Shown piece after piece: positions 12,680-20,212 of a DNA stretch of 25,922 nucleotides. Position 1 is the first letter of the stretch; every line of letters begins with the position of its first letter. Below the pieces are notes generated by a model. That model saw only the letters and a program-made list of their open reading frames with translations, was not told the DNA's origin and made no database searches. Source of the stretch: an uncultured Oscillospiraceae bacterium (GTDB lineage: Bacteria > Bacillota > Clostridia > Oscillospirales > Oscillospiraceae); assembly GCA_934573855.1 (NCBI GenBank), contig CAKTMF010000016.1, forward strand, positions 1-25,922, in the 5' to 3' direction. Position numbers and translations under genes: made by a program.

Positions 12680-14683
12680 ATGGAAACCAAAAACATTCGC
12701 AACATCTGCCTGATGGGCCACGGCAACAGCGGCAAGACCAGCCTTGCCGAGAGCATGCTGTATGTCACCGGCGCCATCGACCGTATGGGCAAGGTCAGCG
12801 ACGGCAACACCGTCTGCGACTACGATCCCGAAGAGATCAAGCGCCAGATCACCATCTCCACCTCCGTCGCCCCCATCAGCTTCGGCGGCTGCAAGATCAA
12901 CGTTCTCGACTGCCCCGGCTACTTCGACTTCGTGGGCGACGTTCTTGCCTCCCTCCGCGCTGTTGAGGCCGGCGTTATCGTTCTCTCCGCTAAGGACGGC
13001 ATCTCCGTCGGCGCAGAGCGTTCCTGGAAGTACCTCAAGGCCGCGAACCTCCCCACCGTATTCTGCGTCTCCAAGTGCGACGAGGAACACGGCGACTACT
13101 TCGCCGTCCTTGACGCTCTCAAGGCAAAGTACGGCTCCATCGTCTGTCCCGTCACCATCCCCATGAGCGACGGCACCGGCGTTATCGACCTCGTACACAA
13201 CGTTGCCTACAAGCAGAACGGCGCAAAGGCCGACAAAATCGACGTCCCCGCCGCTGACGCAGGCCACGTCGAGGAGCTGCGCGAGGCTCTCATGGAGACC
13301 GCCGCCGGCGCCACCGAGGAGCTTATGGAGAAATTCTTCGAGACCATGGAGCTTGAAGAGGCCGACATCATCGAGGGTCTGCGCGTCGGCGTCAAGGAGC
13401 GCTCCGTCGTTCCCGTGTTCGCGAGCGCCGCGATGAGCAACATCGGCACCGCCGCCCTCCTGCAGGGCATTGTCGACTACGTCTCCGCTCCCGAGGACAA
13501 GTCCTCCGAGCCTACCGTCGGCTTCGTATTCAAGACCGTTTCCGACCAGTTCGGCAAGTACAGCTTCGTCAAGATCATGCAGGGCAGCATCAGCGGCGAT
13601 ATGTCCCTGCGCGACGTCCGCGCCTCCAGCACCGACAAGCTCGGCCGTCTCTACACCATCACCGGCAAGAAGACCGCCGAGGTCAAGGACGCCTGCTGCG
13701 GCGACATCGTTGCCGTCGGCAAGATGGACTGGAAGACCGGCGACACCGTCTGCGACCCCAAGAACGAGGTCGAGCTTCCTCCCATCGAGATCCCCGAACC
13801 CTGCTACTCCATGGCCATCTCTCCCAAGACCAAGGGTCAGGACGACAAGGTCGCCGGCGGTCTTGCAAGACTCAACGAGGAGGACATCTCCTTCACTCTC
13901 GTCAACAACGCCGAGACCCACCAGATGGTCATTTCCGGCGCCGGCGACATTCAGGTCGACGTCCTGTGCGCAAAGCTCAAGTCCCGCTTCGGCGTTGAGA
14001 CCGAGCTCAAGCCCGCGCGCGTCGCATACCGCGAAAAGATCAAGGGCAAAGTCGAGGCCCACGGCCGCCACAAGAAGCAGTCCGGCGGTTCCGGCCAGTT
14101 CGGCGACGTGTGGATCCGTTTCGAGCCTCAGGAAGAGCAGGACGACATGATCTTCGCAGAGGAAGTCTTCGGCGGCTCCGTTCCCAAGAACTTCTTCCCC
14201 TCCGTTGAGAAGGGCCTGCGCAACGCGGTCGTCAAGGGCGTTCTCGCCGGCTATCCTCTGGTCGGCCTCAAGGCCACCCTGTACGACGGCTCCTACCACC
14301 CTGTCGACTCCAACGATATGGCGTTCCAGACCGCGGCACGTCTCGCGTATCAGGACGGCATCCCCAAGGCTAAGCCCACCATTCTCGAGCCTATCGGTCT
14401 CCTTCAGGTCACCATCCCCGACGCGAACCTCGGCGACATCATGAGCGACATCAGCTCCAAGCGCCGCGGCACCGTTCTGGGCATGACCGCCGAGGACGGC
14501 ATGCAGACCGTCGAGGCCGAGGTCCCCATGGCCGAGATGAGCTCCTACACCATCGACCTGCGCTCCATGACTCAGGGCCGCGGCTCCTTCACCTGCAAGT
14601 TCATCCGCTATGAGGAAGCTCCCGGCAACGTCCAGCAGAAGGTCATCGAGGAAGCAAAGGCACTCGCCGAAGCCGAAAACTGA
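12680..14683 (+). CDS. Elongation factor G paralog (EF-G2 type)
   Basis: This 667-residue translational GTPase is slightly shorter than canonical EF-G (about 690-700). Domain order is GTPase (1 to about 260; P-loop GHGNSGKT 13-20), beta-barrel, then domains III-V with the domain IV segment HGRHKKQSGGSGQFGDVWI and the C-terminal SYTIDLRSMTQGRGSF. The start at 12680 is chosen for AGAGGAAG upstream. Two GTPase motifs are altered. The usual DTPGHVDF is DCPGYFDF (77-84), so the catalytic His is Tyr. NKxD is SKCD (131-134). The switch I region reads RQITIS rather than RGITI. These traits mark the divergent EF-G2 branch rather than the housekeeping fusA. Codon choice is strongly biased to C-ending codons, unlike its neighbours, suggesting high expression. 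It is monocistronic, with its own promoter and terminator. Confidence 0.9.
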   Translation: METKNIRNICLMGHGNSGKTSLAESMLYVTGAIDRMGKVSDGNTVCDYDPEEIKRQITISTSVAPISFGGCKINVLDCPGYFDFVGDVLASLRAVEAGVIVLSAKDGISVGAERSWKYLKAANLPTVFCVSKCDEEHGDYFAVLDALKAKYGSIVCPVTIPMSDGTGVIDLVHNVAYKQNGAKADKIDVPAADAGHVEELREALMETAAGATEELMEKFFETMELEEADIIEGLRVGVKERSVVPVFASAAMSNIGTAALLQGIVDYVSAPEDKSSEPTVGFVFKTVSDQFGKYSFVKIMQGSISGDMSLRDVRASSTDKLGRLYTITGKKTAEVKDACCGDIVAVGKMDWKTGDTVCDPKNEVELPPIEIPEPCYSMAISPKTKGQDDKVAGGLARLNEEDISFTLVNNAETHQMVISGAGDIQVDVLCAKLKSRFGVETELKPARVAYREKIKGKVEAHGRHKKQSGGSGQFGDVWIRFEPQEEQDDMIFAEEVFGGSVPKNFFPSVEKGLRNAVVKGVLAGYPLVGLKATLYDGSYHPVDSNDMAFQTAARLAYQDGIPKAKPTILEPIGLLQVTIPDANLGDIMSDISSKRRGTVLGMTAEDGMQTVEAEVPMAEMSSYTIDLRSMTQGRGSFTCKFIRYEEAPGNVQQKVIEEAKALAEAEN

Positions 14684-14700
14684 TCTCCGGAAAAACCTTC

Positions 14701-14734
14701 AAGCAGCTCTCCGCCTTATCGGAGAGCTGCTTTT
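14701..14734 (+). terminator. Rho-independent terminator after the EF-G paralog
   Basis: AAGCAGCTCTCCG (14701-14713) and CGGAGAGCTGCTT (14720-14732) form a perfect 13-bp stem with a 6-base loop, ending in TTTT. Confidence 0.88.
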
Positions 14735-14767
14735 CATCCGTTTCCAAAATTTTTCTTCAATTTACTA

Positions 14768-14796
14768 TTCCCTTTTAGGGCAAAGCATTGTATAAT
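14768..14796 (+). promoter_or_regulatory. Weak sigma-A type promoter of the SGNH-like gene
   Basis: TATAAT at 14791-14796 is a consensus -10. The -35 at 17-base spacing is poor (TTCCCT, 14768-14773). Both this and the EF-G promoter carry the string CAAAGCA just upstream of the -10. Confidence 0.45.
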
Positions 14797-14862
14797 GCTG
14801 ATGATTATGGGGTGGTATGCGCTCCGAAAAAACGCCGGTCATCACGGCGGGAAAGGACGGCC

Positions 14863-15690
14863 ATGGGCAAGAAGCTGTTGGGGCTTAAGGATATTATCTG
14901 GGCACTCGGCATTGTAATAAGTCTCGGCGCACTGTTCGTAGGCTTTGTCATAGCAGCCACTCATAAGTATACCGGCGAGGAGTACAGCGGACGCGTGGAG
15001 CTTGGCGGCGCACCGGAGGAAACGGTGCAGGACGAGCCTCTCTCCTCATCCCCTGCCGCCGGAGACGGGACGCTGCATGAGCTTCCCGACACCAAGGACT
15101 ATGGGCAGGACTACATCGACGGTCTGACCTTCCTGTGCGACAGCGCGCTGATCGGTCTGCGTGACTACGGCGTACTGGCCGACGGTATCGAGACCACGCA
15201 GGTCTGGGGCAGCTCCGCCGGCAACATTCCGTTCGACACTCTCTCCTCCTGCAGGATTAAATATCCGGCCGACGGCTCCACCATCACCGCCGCCGAGGCC
15301 GCGATGATCAAGAAGCCCGCTATTCTCGTCATCTCCGTCGGGTCCGACGGTCTTGCCGCCGCGACTCGCGACAGCTTTATCGAGGCGTATAAAACGCTTG
15401 TCACCTCCATCCAGTCGGCAAGCCCCAGCACCAAGATCGTCTGCTGCTCCATCACCTCCGTGACCCCGACCTATGCGGGGACGGACGGCCTTACCGCCGC
15501 CATAGTCGGCGAGGCGAACGAGTGGCTCAAGGAGGTCTGCACGGAAACGGGCGCGTACTACGCAGATATCGGCCGGGAGCTGCATGCCTCCGGATATCTT
15601 ATGAGTGAGTATGCCTCCTCCAACGGCAAGGGTCTCAACAACGCCGGTCTCAGCAAGGTCCTTGAGTACCTGCGCGTTCACGCGGTATAA
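14863..15690 (+). CDS. Membrane-anchored SGNH-hydrolase-like protein lacking catalytic residues
   Basis: The protein has 275 residues from the ATG at 14863, chosen because GGAAAGGA lies just upstream; an open frame from 14788 has no RBS. One membrane segment at about 11-32 is followed by a Ser/Pro/Glu-rich linker and an extracytoplasmic SGNH-type domain (about 85-275). The SGNH blocks are recognisable but eroded. Block I GDS is CDS (FLCDSALIGL, Ser93 kept). The GxND block reads GSDG (160-163). The final DxxH is N254-G-K-G257 before LNNAGL. Asp and His of the catalytic triad are therefore missing, and an enzyme role is unlikely unless the family assignment is wrong. The C-terminal helix (LSKVLEYLRVH) is typical of clostridial SGNH proteins. 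It could bind cell-wall glycans without cutting them. Confidence 0.65.
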   Translation: MGKKLLGLKDIIWALGIVISLGALFVGFVIAATHKYTGEEYSGRVELGGAPEETVQDEPLSSSPAAGDGTLHELPDTKDYGQDYIDGLTFLCDSALIGLRDYGVLADGIETTQVWGSSAGNIPFDTLSSCRIKYPADGSTITAAEAAMIKKPAILVISVGSDGLAAATRDSFIEAYKTLVTSIQSASPSTKIVCCSITSVTPTYAGTDGLTAAIVGEANEWLKEVCTETGAYYADIGRELHASGYLMSEYASSNGKGLNNAGLSKVLEYLRVHAV

Positions 15691-15752
15691 AGCCATACAT
15701 GGACATCCGGTACGAAAATGCAAATGCCGGTGAATGAAGTTTAATGCATAGA

Positions 15753-15782
15753 AAAATGACGGCTCTAACGAGCCGTCATTTT
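15753..15782. terminator. Bidirectional terminator
   Basis: AAAATGACGGCTC (15753-15765) and GAGCCGTCATTTT (15770-15782) form a perfect 13-bp stem with a 4-base loop between two converging genes. Confidence 0.88.
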
Positions 15783-15797
15783 GATTTATGTGTCTTA

Positions 15798-16277
15798 TCA
15801 GAGGACCGTTATCACGCCGAAGGTGATACCGGTCATTATCGCAGCCGCTATCACCACGCCGAGGAAGATCGACGGGAGAGCCTTGCGCACGGGCATATTC
15901 AAAAGCGCCGCTATCAGCGCGCCCGTCCACGCCCCCGTCCCCGGCAGCGGTATCGCCACGAAGGTCATCAGCGCGATGGGGCCGTATTTCCTGACGCGCT
16001 CCCCTTTCAGGTTCGCCTTTCTCTCGAGTCTCGTTATCCAGCCGTCCAGCTTTTCAAAGCGGCCGCGCAGCCATGCGAAGATACGCTCGATATACACGAT
16101 GATGAACGGCACCGGGAGCATATTGCCCAGCAGCGCCGCGCACAGCGCCGCCCAGTAGTCAAGCCCCTGCGCTATCCCGTACGGGAGACCGAGACGCAGC
16201 TCCACCACCGGAGCCATGGATATTATAAACGTGGATATGAATTTTCCCAGTACCGTGCCCGTAAGCCACTCTATCAT
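15798..16277 (-). CDS. COG2426-type small membrane protein (putative small multidrug export family)
   Basis: This 159-residue integral membrane protein has family hallmarks: APVVELRLGLPYGIAQGL near the N-terminus, GNMLPVPFIIVYIERIFAW, a basic loop with RKYGPIALM, and AIPLPGTGAWTGALIAALL. Such proteins are annotated as putative small multidrug exporters, but the biochemical role is not established. The start at 16277 has GGAG nine bases upstream. It has its own good promoter (16322-16350) and shares the downstream terminator with the SGNH-like gene. Confidence 0.85.
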   Translation of the reverse strand: MIEWLTGTVLGKFISTFIISMAPVVELRLGLPYGIAQGLDYWAALCAALLGNMLPVPFIIVYIERIFAWLRGRFEKLDGWITRLERKANLKGERVRKYGPIALMTFVAIPLPGTGAWTGALIAALLNMPVRKALPSIFLGVVIAAAIMTGITFGVITVL

Positions 16278-16321
16278 GCTTCCACTCCAAAGAGAAAGTA
16301 CAGCGTCTCCGCCTGTTCCCG

Positions 16322-16350
16322 ATTATATCATACCATTTTCTGCATGGCAA
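16322..16350 (-). promoter_or_regulatory. Sigma-A type promoter of the COG2426 gene
   Basis: On the minus strand TTGCCA (16350-16345) and TATAAT (16327-16322) are 17 bases apart, and the -10 is extended (TGATATAAT). The MITE-like element begins only about 35 bases upstream of the -35 box. Confidence 0.75.
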
Positions 16351-16385
16351 CATTCATTGCTTTTTCTTATTAAATCTTAATGCGA

Positions 16386-16663
16386 TACCATCAGTTGACA
16401 AGGACACACACGGTTTTGACGGGCGGAAATGCGCCCAAGCAGCTTCAAAGCTCTTGCCGAGACACCAAGTATCGGCTGCGTGCCTTTCATTGCCTGAACG
16501 CATTTCCGCTCCGGCAAAACTGCTTTGCACCTGACGGCTTTGGATTTCCGAGTGATTTTTGCTTTTTGAGCCGCAGATGTGTCCTTACCCATCAAGGCGA
16601 AAAGGGCAAAAAGCGCCGGAAAGACTTGCCGTCAGGCGTATGTGCTCTTGTCAACTGATGGTA
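16386..16663. mobile_element. MITE-like element, 278 bp, with terminal inverted repeats and TA ends
   Basis: The two ends are exact inverted copies over 17 bases: TACCATCAGTTGACAAG at 16386-16402 and its reverse complement at 16647-16663. Similarity continues for about 10 more bases (CACA.ACG on both sides). If TA is the target duplication, the element proper begins CCATCAG, as expected for elements moved by IS630/Tc1-mariner transposases. Inside, GGGCGGAAATGCG near the left arm is mirrored by CGCATTTCCGCTC, so much of the element can fold. It encodes no transposase; a 72-codon frame through it has no family features. A second, truncated copy lies at 22090-22165. Confidence 0.75.
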
Positions 16664-16864
16664 CCAACGACCGTGCGTCCTCTCCGGTTTTGTCGCCGCT
16701 TTGTTTATTTTGACGGAGCGCCGCCGCCCCACATTCGCTCAAATAAGCCGTGTTTTTCTGTCGCCGTTCCCCCATACGAGGGCGCTTTTTTGCAGATTTG
16801 CGAAATTTGTCGAAAAAAGGCTAAAAATTTTCTGAAATTTTTTCGATTTTCTTTTGTAAACATA
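16664..16864. other. Intergenic stretch without recognised gene
   Basis: Together with the MITE this fills a 680-base gap between 16277 and 16958. The first half is GC-rich, the second strongly AT-rich (A/T runs around 16800-16860) leading into the promoter at 16865. I see no ORF with an RBS and no clear structured RNA. Confidence 0.5.
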
Positions 16865-16892
16865 TTGTAATTTTCAAAAAAAGGTGTATAAT
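16865..16892 (+). promoter_or_regulatory. Promoter of the Ig-like membrane protein gene
   Basis: TTGTAA (16865-16870) and TATAAT (16887-16892) are 16 bases apart, behind a very AT-rich stretch that may act as an UP element. Confidence 0.6.
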
Positions 16893-16957
16893 GCGGATTA
16901 TGGAAACCATGCTTAACGTATCCATATCCGAACTTAATTCCCAAGGAGGAATCAACA

Positions 16958-17692
16958 ATGGCAAATTCCAATGACTTCTTCAATACGGATACCGCTAACG
17001 CTTACGGCGGAGAATATGAGGACGAATTTTCCCATGACGCCGAGGAGGACAGCTACGGCTCCGGCTCCTCAAAGTCCAAGTTCAGTATGCCCAAGCTGCC
17101 CAAGGGCGGCTCTTTCCTGAGCGGCAATACGATACTCGTCATAGGCATTGTGGTGTGCCTTCTGCTCAACGTCATTTGTATCGCCTCCGTCAACAGGGCG
17201 AAGGACAGCCTTGCCGCTTCCTTCGACATGCTCAAGGCTGAGCTCCAGACAGTCAAGCAGGCGAACTCCGAGATACTCGCGCACCTTGCCGCCGTGGAGG
17301 CGGAGCTTGACACCACGCAGAGCGCCATCTCCGGCAAGGAATCGAGCAAGTACATCCAGATCACCAAGCAGCCCTCCAGCACCCCCACCACCATCGGGCG
17401 CGACGGCGCGCTCATATTCCAGCTCACGGCCAACGGCAACAACCTGAAGATGACATGGCAGAAGTACGACTCAGTCAGCGGCGAGTGGATCAACGTCCCG
17501 TTCGACATAGACGGCTACGAGACCGAGATGGGGCTTCGTCTCTATGACGACTCCTCGAACGGCACCTCCGAGCTTTGGGCAAGGAACCTTACCGCCAAGG
17601 CGTTCGGCACCTACCGCTGCGTGATCACCGACAACGTCGGCAGTCAGGTCATAAGCGAGGTCGTCGAGATTTCCGAAAAAACATCCGATTGA
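16958..17692 (+). CDS. Single-pass membrane protein with coiled coil and Ig-like ectodomain
   Basis: This 244-residue protein starts with an ideal AAGGAGGAA site. Residues 1-55 are an acidic, Tyr/Gly/Ser-rich cytoplasmic region (YGGEYEDEFSHDAEEDSYGS). A membrane segment lies at about 57-78, then a coiled coil at about 80-125 (SFDMLKAELQTVKQANSEIL). A bacterial Ig-like domain spans about 131-240, with core Trp (MTWQKY) and the F-strand motif TYRCVITDNVGSQV; the usual second Cys is absent. This matches bacterial surface adhesion or envelope-spacer proteins in build; no specific function can be given. It is transcribed alone and ended by a 17-bp hairpin. Confidence 0.75.
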   Translation: MANSNDFFNTDTANAYGGEYEDEFSHDAEEDSYGSGSSKSKFSMPKLPKGGSFLSGNTILVIGIVVCLLLNVICIASVNRAKDSLAASFDMLKAELQTVKQANSEILAHLAAVEAELDTTQSAISGKESSKYIQITKQPSSTPTTIGRDGALIFQLTANGNNLKMTWQKYDSVSGEWINVPFDIDGYETEMGLRLYDDSSNGTSELWARNLTAKAFGTYRCVITDNVGSQVISEVVEISEKTSD

Positions 17693-17725
17693 TAACCGAC
17701 ATCGGTTTGGGAGAAAGTATTTATA

Positions 17726-17764
17726 GCGCAAAGACCCCGGGGATATTCCCCGGGGTCTTTGCGC
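17726..17764. terminator. Very stable bidirectional hairpin between converging genes
   Basis: GCGCAAAGACCCCGGGG (17726-17742) pairs with CCCCGGGGTCTTTGCGC (17748-17764) over 17 perfect base pairs with a 5-base loop. There is no clean T-run beyond the stem on either strand, but it is the only candidate terminator for both flanking genes. Confidence 0.75.
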
Positions 17765-17770
17765 GTTCAT

Positions 17771-19075
17771 TTATCTGATTATCGCCTTGATGAAGCCGGG
17801 CTTTACGACCTTCTCATCGCGGACGGTGTAGCAGGCGCGCAGACGCTCCGCCGCCACGGCCGCAGAGGCCTCGTCCGCGGCGCATATCGTGGCAAGGCTC
17901 TCCCCCTCCTCGACATGGTCGGCGACCTTCTTGTGCAGGATGACGCCCACGCGCAGGTCGATGACGCTCTCCTTCGTGACGCGGCCGCCGCCGAGGTGCA
18001 TGGCCGTGAGACCGACCTCCTCGGCATTGATGTGGCTGACATAGCCGCTCTTTCCGGCGGGTACCTCCAGCTTGACGGGCGCGTCCGGGAGCAGGGACGT
18101 ATCGTAGACGGCGTTCCTGTCGCCGTGCTGAGCCTCAACGAGGTCGGCGAGCTTTTCGAGGGCGCTGCCGTCCTCGATGGTCTTTTTCAGCATTTCGCGC
18201 GCAGCTTCGATATCGGGCGCGAGGCCGCCTTCGGTGAGCATGCAGCTGCCGAGTGTCAGGCACAGCTCCAGCAGCTCCCCGCCGAACTCGCCCTTGAGCA
18301 CGGAGATGGCCTCCTTTACCTCAACGGCGTTGCCGACGGCACAGCCGAGCGGCTCGTCCATATCGGTGATGACGGCGGCGCACTTCTTGCCGGCGAGCCT
18401 GCCGACGCGGGTAAGTCCACGCGCAAGTTCAGCCGCCTGCTCCGGAGTTTTCATGAAGGAGCCGCTGCCGCACTTTACGTCTAGAACTATGACGTCCGCG
18501 CCGGAGGCGAGCTTTTTGGACATGATGGAGCTTACGATGAGCGGTATGCTGGGGACAGTGCCGGTCACGTCGCGAAGCGCGTAGAGCTTCTTATCCGCGG
18601 GGTCAAGCTCCGCGGTCTGTCCGGCGATGGCTATGCCGCAGCGGCGCACGTTCTCGAAAAACTCCTCCTCGCTTATCCCCGTGACGAAGCCGGGAAAGCT
18701 CTCGAGCTTGTCGATCGTGCCGCCGGTATGTCCAAGCCCGCGTCCGGACATTTTCGCGATTTTCATCCCGCAGGCGGCGACCATGGGGCAGAGGACCATC
18801 GAGGTCTTGTCGCCCACGCCGCCGGTGGAGTGCTTGTCGGCCTTGACGCCCTCAATGCCGTCGAGCGAGAGCAGTTCGCCCGAGTTCATCATGGACATGG
18901 TCAGGTTCAGGGTCTCCTCGTCGTCCATGCCGCGCAGGACTATCGCCATGCACATGGCGGACATCTGATAATCCGGTATCTCGCCCCGGGTGAAGCCCTG
19001 AATCATATAATCTATCTCATCCGCGCCGAGCTTTCCTCCGTCGCGCTTTTTTGCGATCAGATCCGTCATCTGCAT
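17771..19075 (-). CDS. pdp: Pyrimidine-nucleoside phosphorylase
   Basis: This 434-residue enzyme splits thymidine, uridine or deoxyuridine with phosphate into base and sugar phosphate for salvage. The family signature SGRGLGHTGGTIDKLES is at 110-126 and the phosphate-binding KHSTGGVGDK at 81-90. Length fits the Firmicutes Pdp group better than a restricted thymidine phosphorylase, but substrate range cannot be fixed from sequence. The frame is open to 19120, but AAAGGAG nine bases before the ATG at 19075 decides the start. No other salvage genes are adjacent. Confidence 0.93.
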   Translation of the reverse strand: MQMTDLIAKKRDGGKLGADEIDYMIQGFTRGEIPDYQMSAMCMAIVLRGMDDEETLNLTMSMMNSGELLSLDGIEGVKADKHSTGGVGDKTSMVLCPMVAACGMKIAKMSGRGLGHTGGTIDKLESFPGFVTGISEEEFFENVRRCGIAIAGQTAELDPADKKLYALRDVTGTVPSIPLIVSSIMSKKLASGADVIVLDVKCGSGSFMKTPEQAAELARGLTRVGRLAGKKCAAVITDMDEPLGCAVGNAVEVKEAISVLKGEFGGELLELCLTLGSCMLTEGGLAPDIEAAREMLKKTIEDGSALEKLADLVEAQHGDRNAVYDTSLLPDAPVKLEVPAGKSGYVSHINAEEVGLTAMHLGGGRVTKESVIDLRVGVILHKKVADHVEEGESLATICAADEASAAVAAERLRACYTVRDEKVVKPGFIKAIIR

Positions 19076-19108
19076 GGTCGTTTTCTCCTTTATCAGTAGA
19101 TGAGCGCT

Positions 19109-19137
19109 ATTATATATCAAAATTTGTCCGCGTTCAA
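19109..19137 (-). promoter_or_regulatory. Promoter of the pyrimidine-nucleoside phosphorylase gene
   Basis: On the minus strand TTGAAC (19137-19132) and TATAAT (19114-19109) are 17 bases apart. The -35 box overlaps the stop codon of the upstream gene. Confidence 0.65.
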
Positions 19138-19703
19138 TAGCTTCTTCTAAATACTATGTACTCACGGCCGTTTATGGTCTCGAGCCGCACGCCCGGCGCG
19201 GCGCGGCGAAGGGTGGCCGGTATGGCGGTATATATAACGCCGCCGCAGCACGCGACGAGCGTCCCCATCGACGCGCGCTCCCAGACTCGCCCCTGCTCTT
19301 TCTGAGGCACGGCGGGCTTTTTCTCCGGCCTTTTCTCCGGTTCCGGGGCTGCCTTCGGCGCGGTCTCTTTACCCGGCTTTGCGCCCTGAGGGGCGGGAGA
19401 CGGCTTTTCCTCCTCCGCGCCGCGCCTCGGCCGCGCGGCGTACTTCGGCTCCGCGGTAGCGGCGTAGAGTATCTTCTCCGGAAAGACCGCCATGTCACGG
19501 CGGCTGAGCTTTCGTCTCAGGCACAGCTCCGTCCCCGCGGGTATCAGGACCCCGAGATACGCGCATTTGTCCTCCCCGCAGACCCACAGGCGCTGCACGC
19601 CCTCGAGGCGGCAGGTCCTCGCCTCGAACACGGTCATCAGTCCCTCGCGCTCTACCTTCAGCGTCCCCACGGTCCTGTCGTTGTGCTTTACCTCGTATTC
19701 CAT
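19134..19703 (-). CDS. Hypothetical two-part protein with Pro/Lys/Glu linker
   Basis: I do not recognise this 189-residue protein. It starts with ATG at 19703, seven bases after GGAGG; an in-frame GTG two codons earlier is less likely. Residues 1-85 form a beta-rich domain (MEYEVKHNDRTVGTLKV, then RLWVCGEDKCAYLGVLIPAG). Residues 90-140 are a charged, proline-rich linker (PSPAPQGAKPGKETAPKAAP). The last 45 residues (GRVWERASMGTLVACCGGVI to EYIVFRRSY) look like a second small beta domain. There is no signal peptide or membrane segment, so it should be cytoplasmic. It sits between mazF and pdp with the mazF terminator just upstream, and no separate promoter was found, so it may depend on read-through. 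Confidence 0.7.
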   Translation of the reverse strand: MEYEVKHNDRTVGTLKVEREGLMTVFEARTCRLEGVQRLWVCGEDKCAYLGVLIPAGTELCLRRKLSRRDMAVFPEKILYAATAEPKYAARPRRGAEEEKPSPAPQGAKPGKETAPKAAPEPEKRPEKKPAVPQKEQGRVWERASMGTLVACCGGVIYTAIPATLRRAAPGVRLETINGREYIVFRRSY

Positions 19704-19721
19704 GCTCACACCTCCGGGCGC

Positions 19722-19754
19722 AAAAACTCCGCTTATACAAAAGTATGAGCGGAG
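19722..19754 (-). terminator. Rho-independent terminator after the MazF-like gene
   Basis: On the minus strand CTCCGCTCATAC (19754-19743) pairs with GTATAAGCGGAG (19738-19727), one G-T wobble, four-base loop, followed by TTTTTG. It lies only about 20 bases before the RBS-start region of the next gene. Confidence 0.8.
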
Positions 19755-19766
19755 CTTTGTAAATAT

Positions 19767-20117
19767 TCAGTTCGTCAGCCCGAAGCTGACCGCGAGCGCG
19801 CTGTCCACGGCGCTCATGGTATCTTCGTCCAGCTTGCCCATGCGTTCGCGCAGGCGGGACTTGTCGATCGTCCGTATCTGCTCGAGCAGTATCACGCTGT
19901 CCCGGCTGAGTCCTACGCTGTGTGCGTTGAGCTCGATATGGGTCGGGAGTCGCGCCTTGCCTGTCTGGCTCGTTATCGCGGCCGCAATGACCGTAGGACT
20001 GTGGCGGTTGCCCGTGTCGTTCTGGACGATCAGCACCGGGCGCATGCCTCCCTGTTCGCTTCCGACTACGGGGCTAAGGTCGGCGTAATAGATGTCACCT
20101 CGTTTGACCATGCTCAT
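19767..20117 (-). CDS. MazF/EndoA-type (PemK-like) endoribonuclease, no adjacent antitoxin
   Basis: This 116-residue protein has the PemK/MazF fold sequence: VKRGDIYYADLSPVVGSEQG at the N-terminus, the catalytic Arg in GGMRPVLIVQND (Arg26), and AAAITSQTGKARLPTHIEL containing the conserved Thr/Ser. Family members cut mRNA at short sequence motifs. The start MSMVKRGD at 20117 is preferred over the open frame to 20150 because GGAGAG precedes it at a suitable distance. In related Firmicutes the antitoxin gene lies directly upstream, but only 95 non-coding bases separate this gene from the SDR gene and no small antitoxin ORF fits. A hairpin terminator follows. An antitoxin elsewhere, or a role outside a classical TA pair, is possible. 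Confidence 0.88.
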   Translation of the reverse strand: MSMVKRGDIYYADLSPVVGSEQGGMRPVLIVQNDTGNRHSPTVIAAAITSQTGKARLPTHIELNAHSVGLSRDSVILLEQIRTIDKSRLRERMGKLDEDTMSAVDSALAVSFGLTN

Positions 20118-20212
20118 GTTTTCACTCTCCGTGAAGAATAGATCGCCCACACCATAATATGTAAGAGCAATTCTATTCTCTCCGCAAAGAGCGGATTTAA
20201 TACATGAGTTTT

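Noticed and set aside
12506..14299. 597-codon open frame on the minus strand opposite the EF-G paralog
   Set aside because: It mirrors EF-G codons. The C-ending codon bias of a highly expressed gene removes antisense stops. The frame has no RBS and a low-complexity Gly/Val/Asp-rich product.
16377..16595. 72-codon minus-strand frame inside the MITE-like element
   Set aside because: No RBS, basic low-information product, and most of the frame is explained by the repeat structure. A related stretch in the second copy is read in another frame.
20165..20195. Hairpin-like TCCGC/GCGGA between the SDR gene and the mazF-like gene
   Set aside because: Short stem of about six pairs without a T-run; too weak to call a terminator or attenuator.
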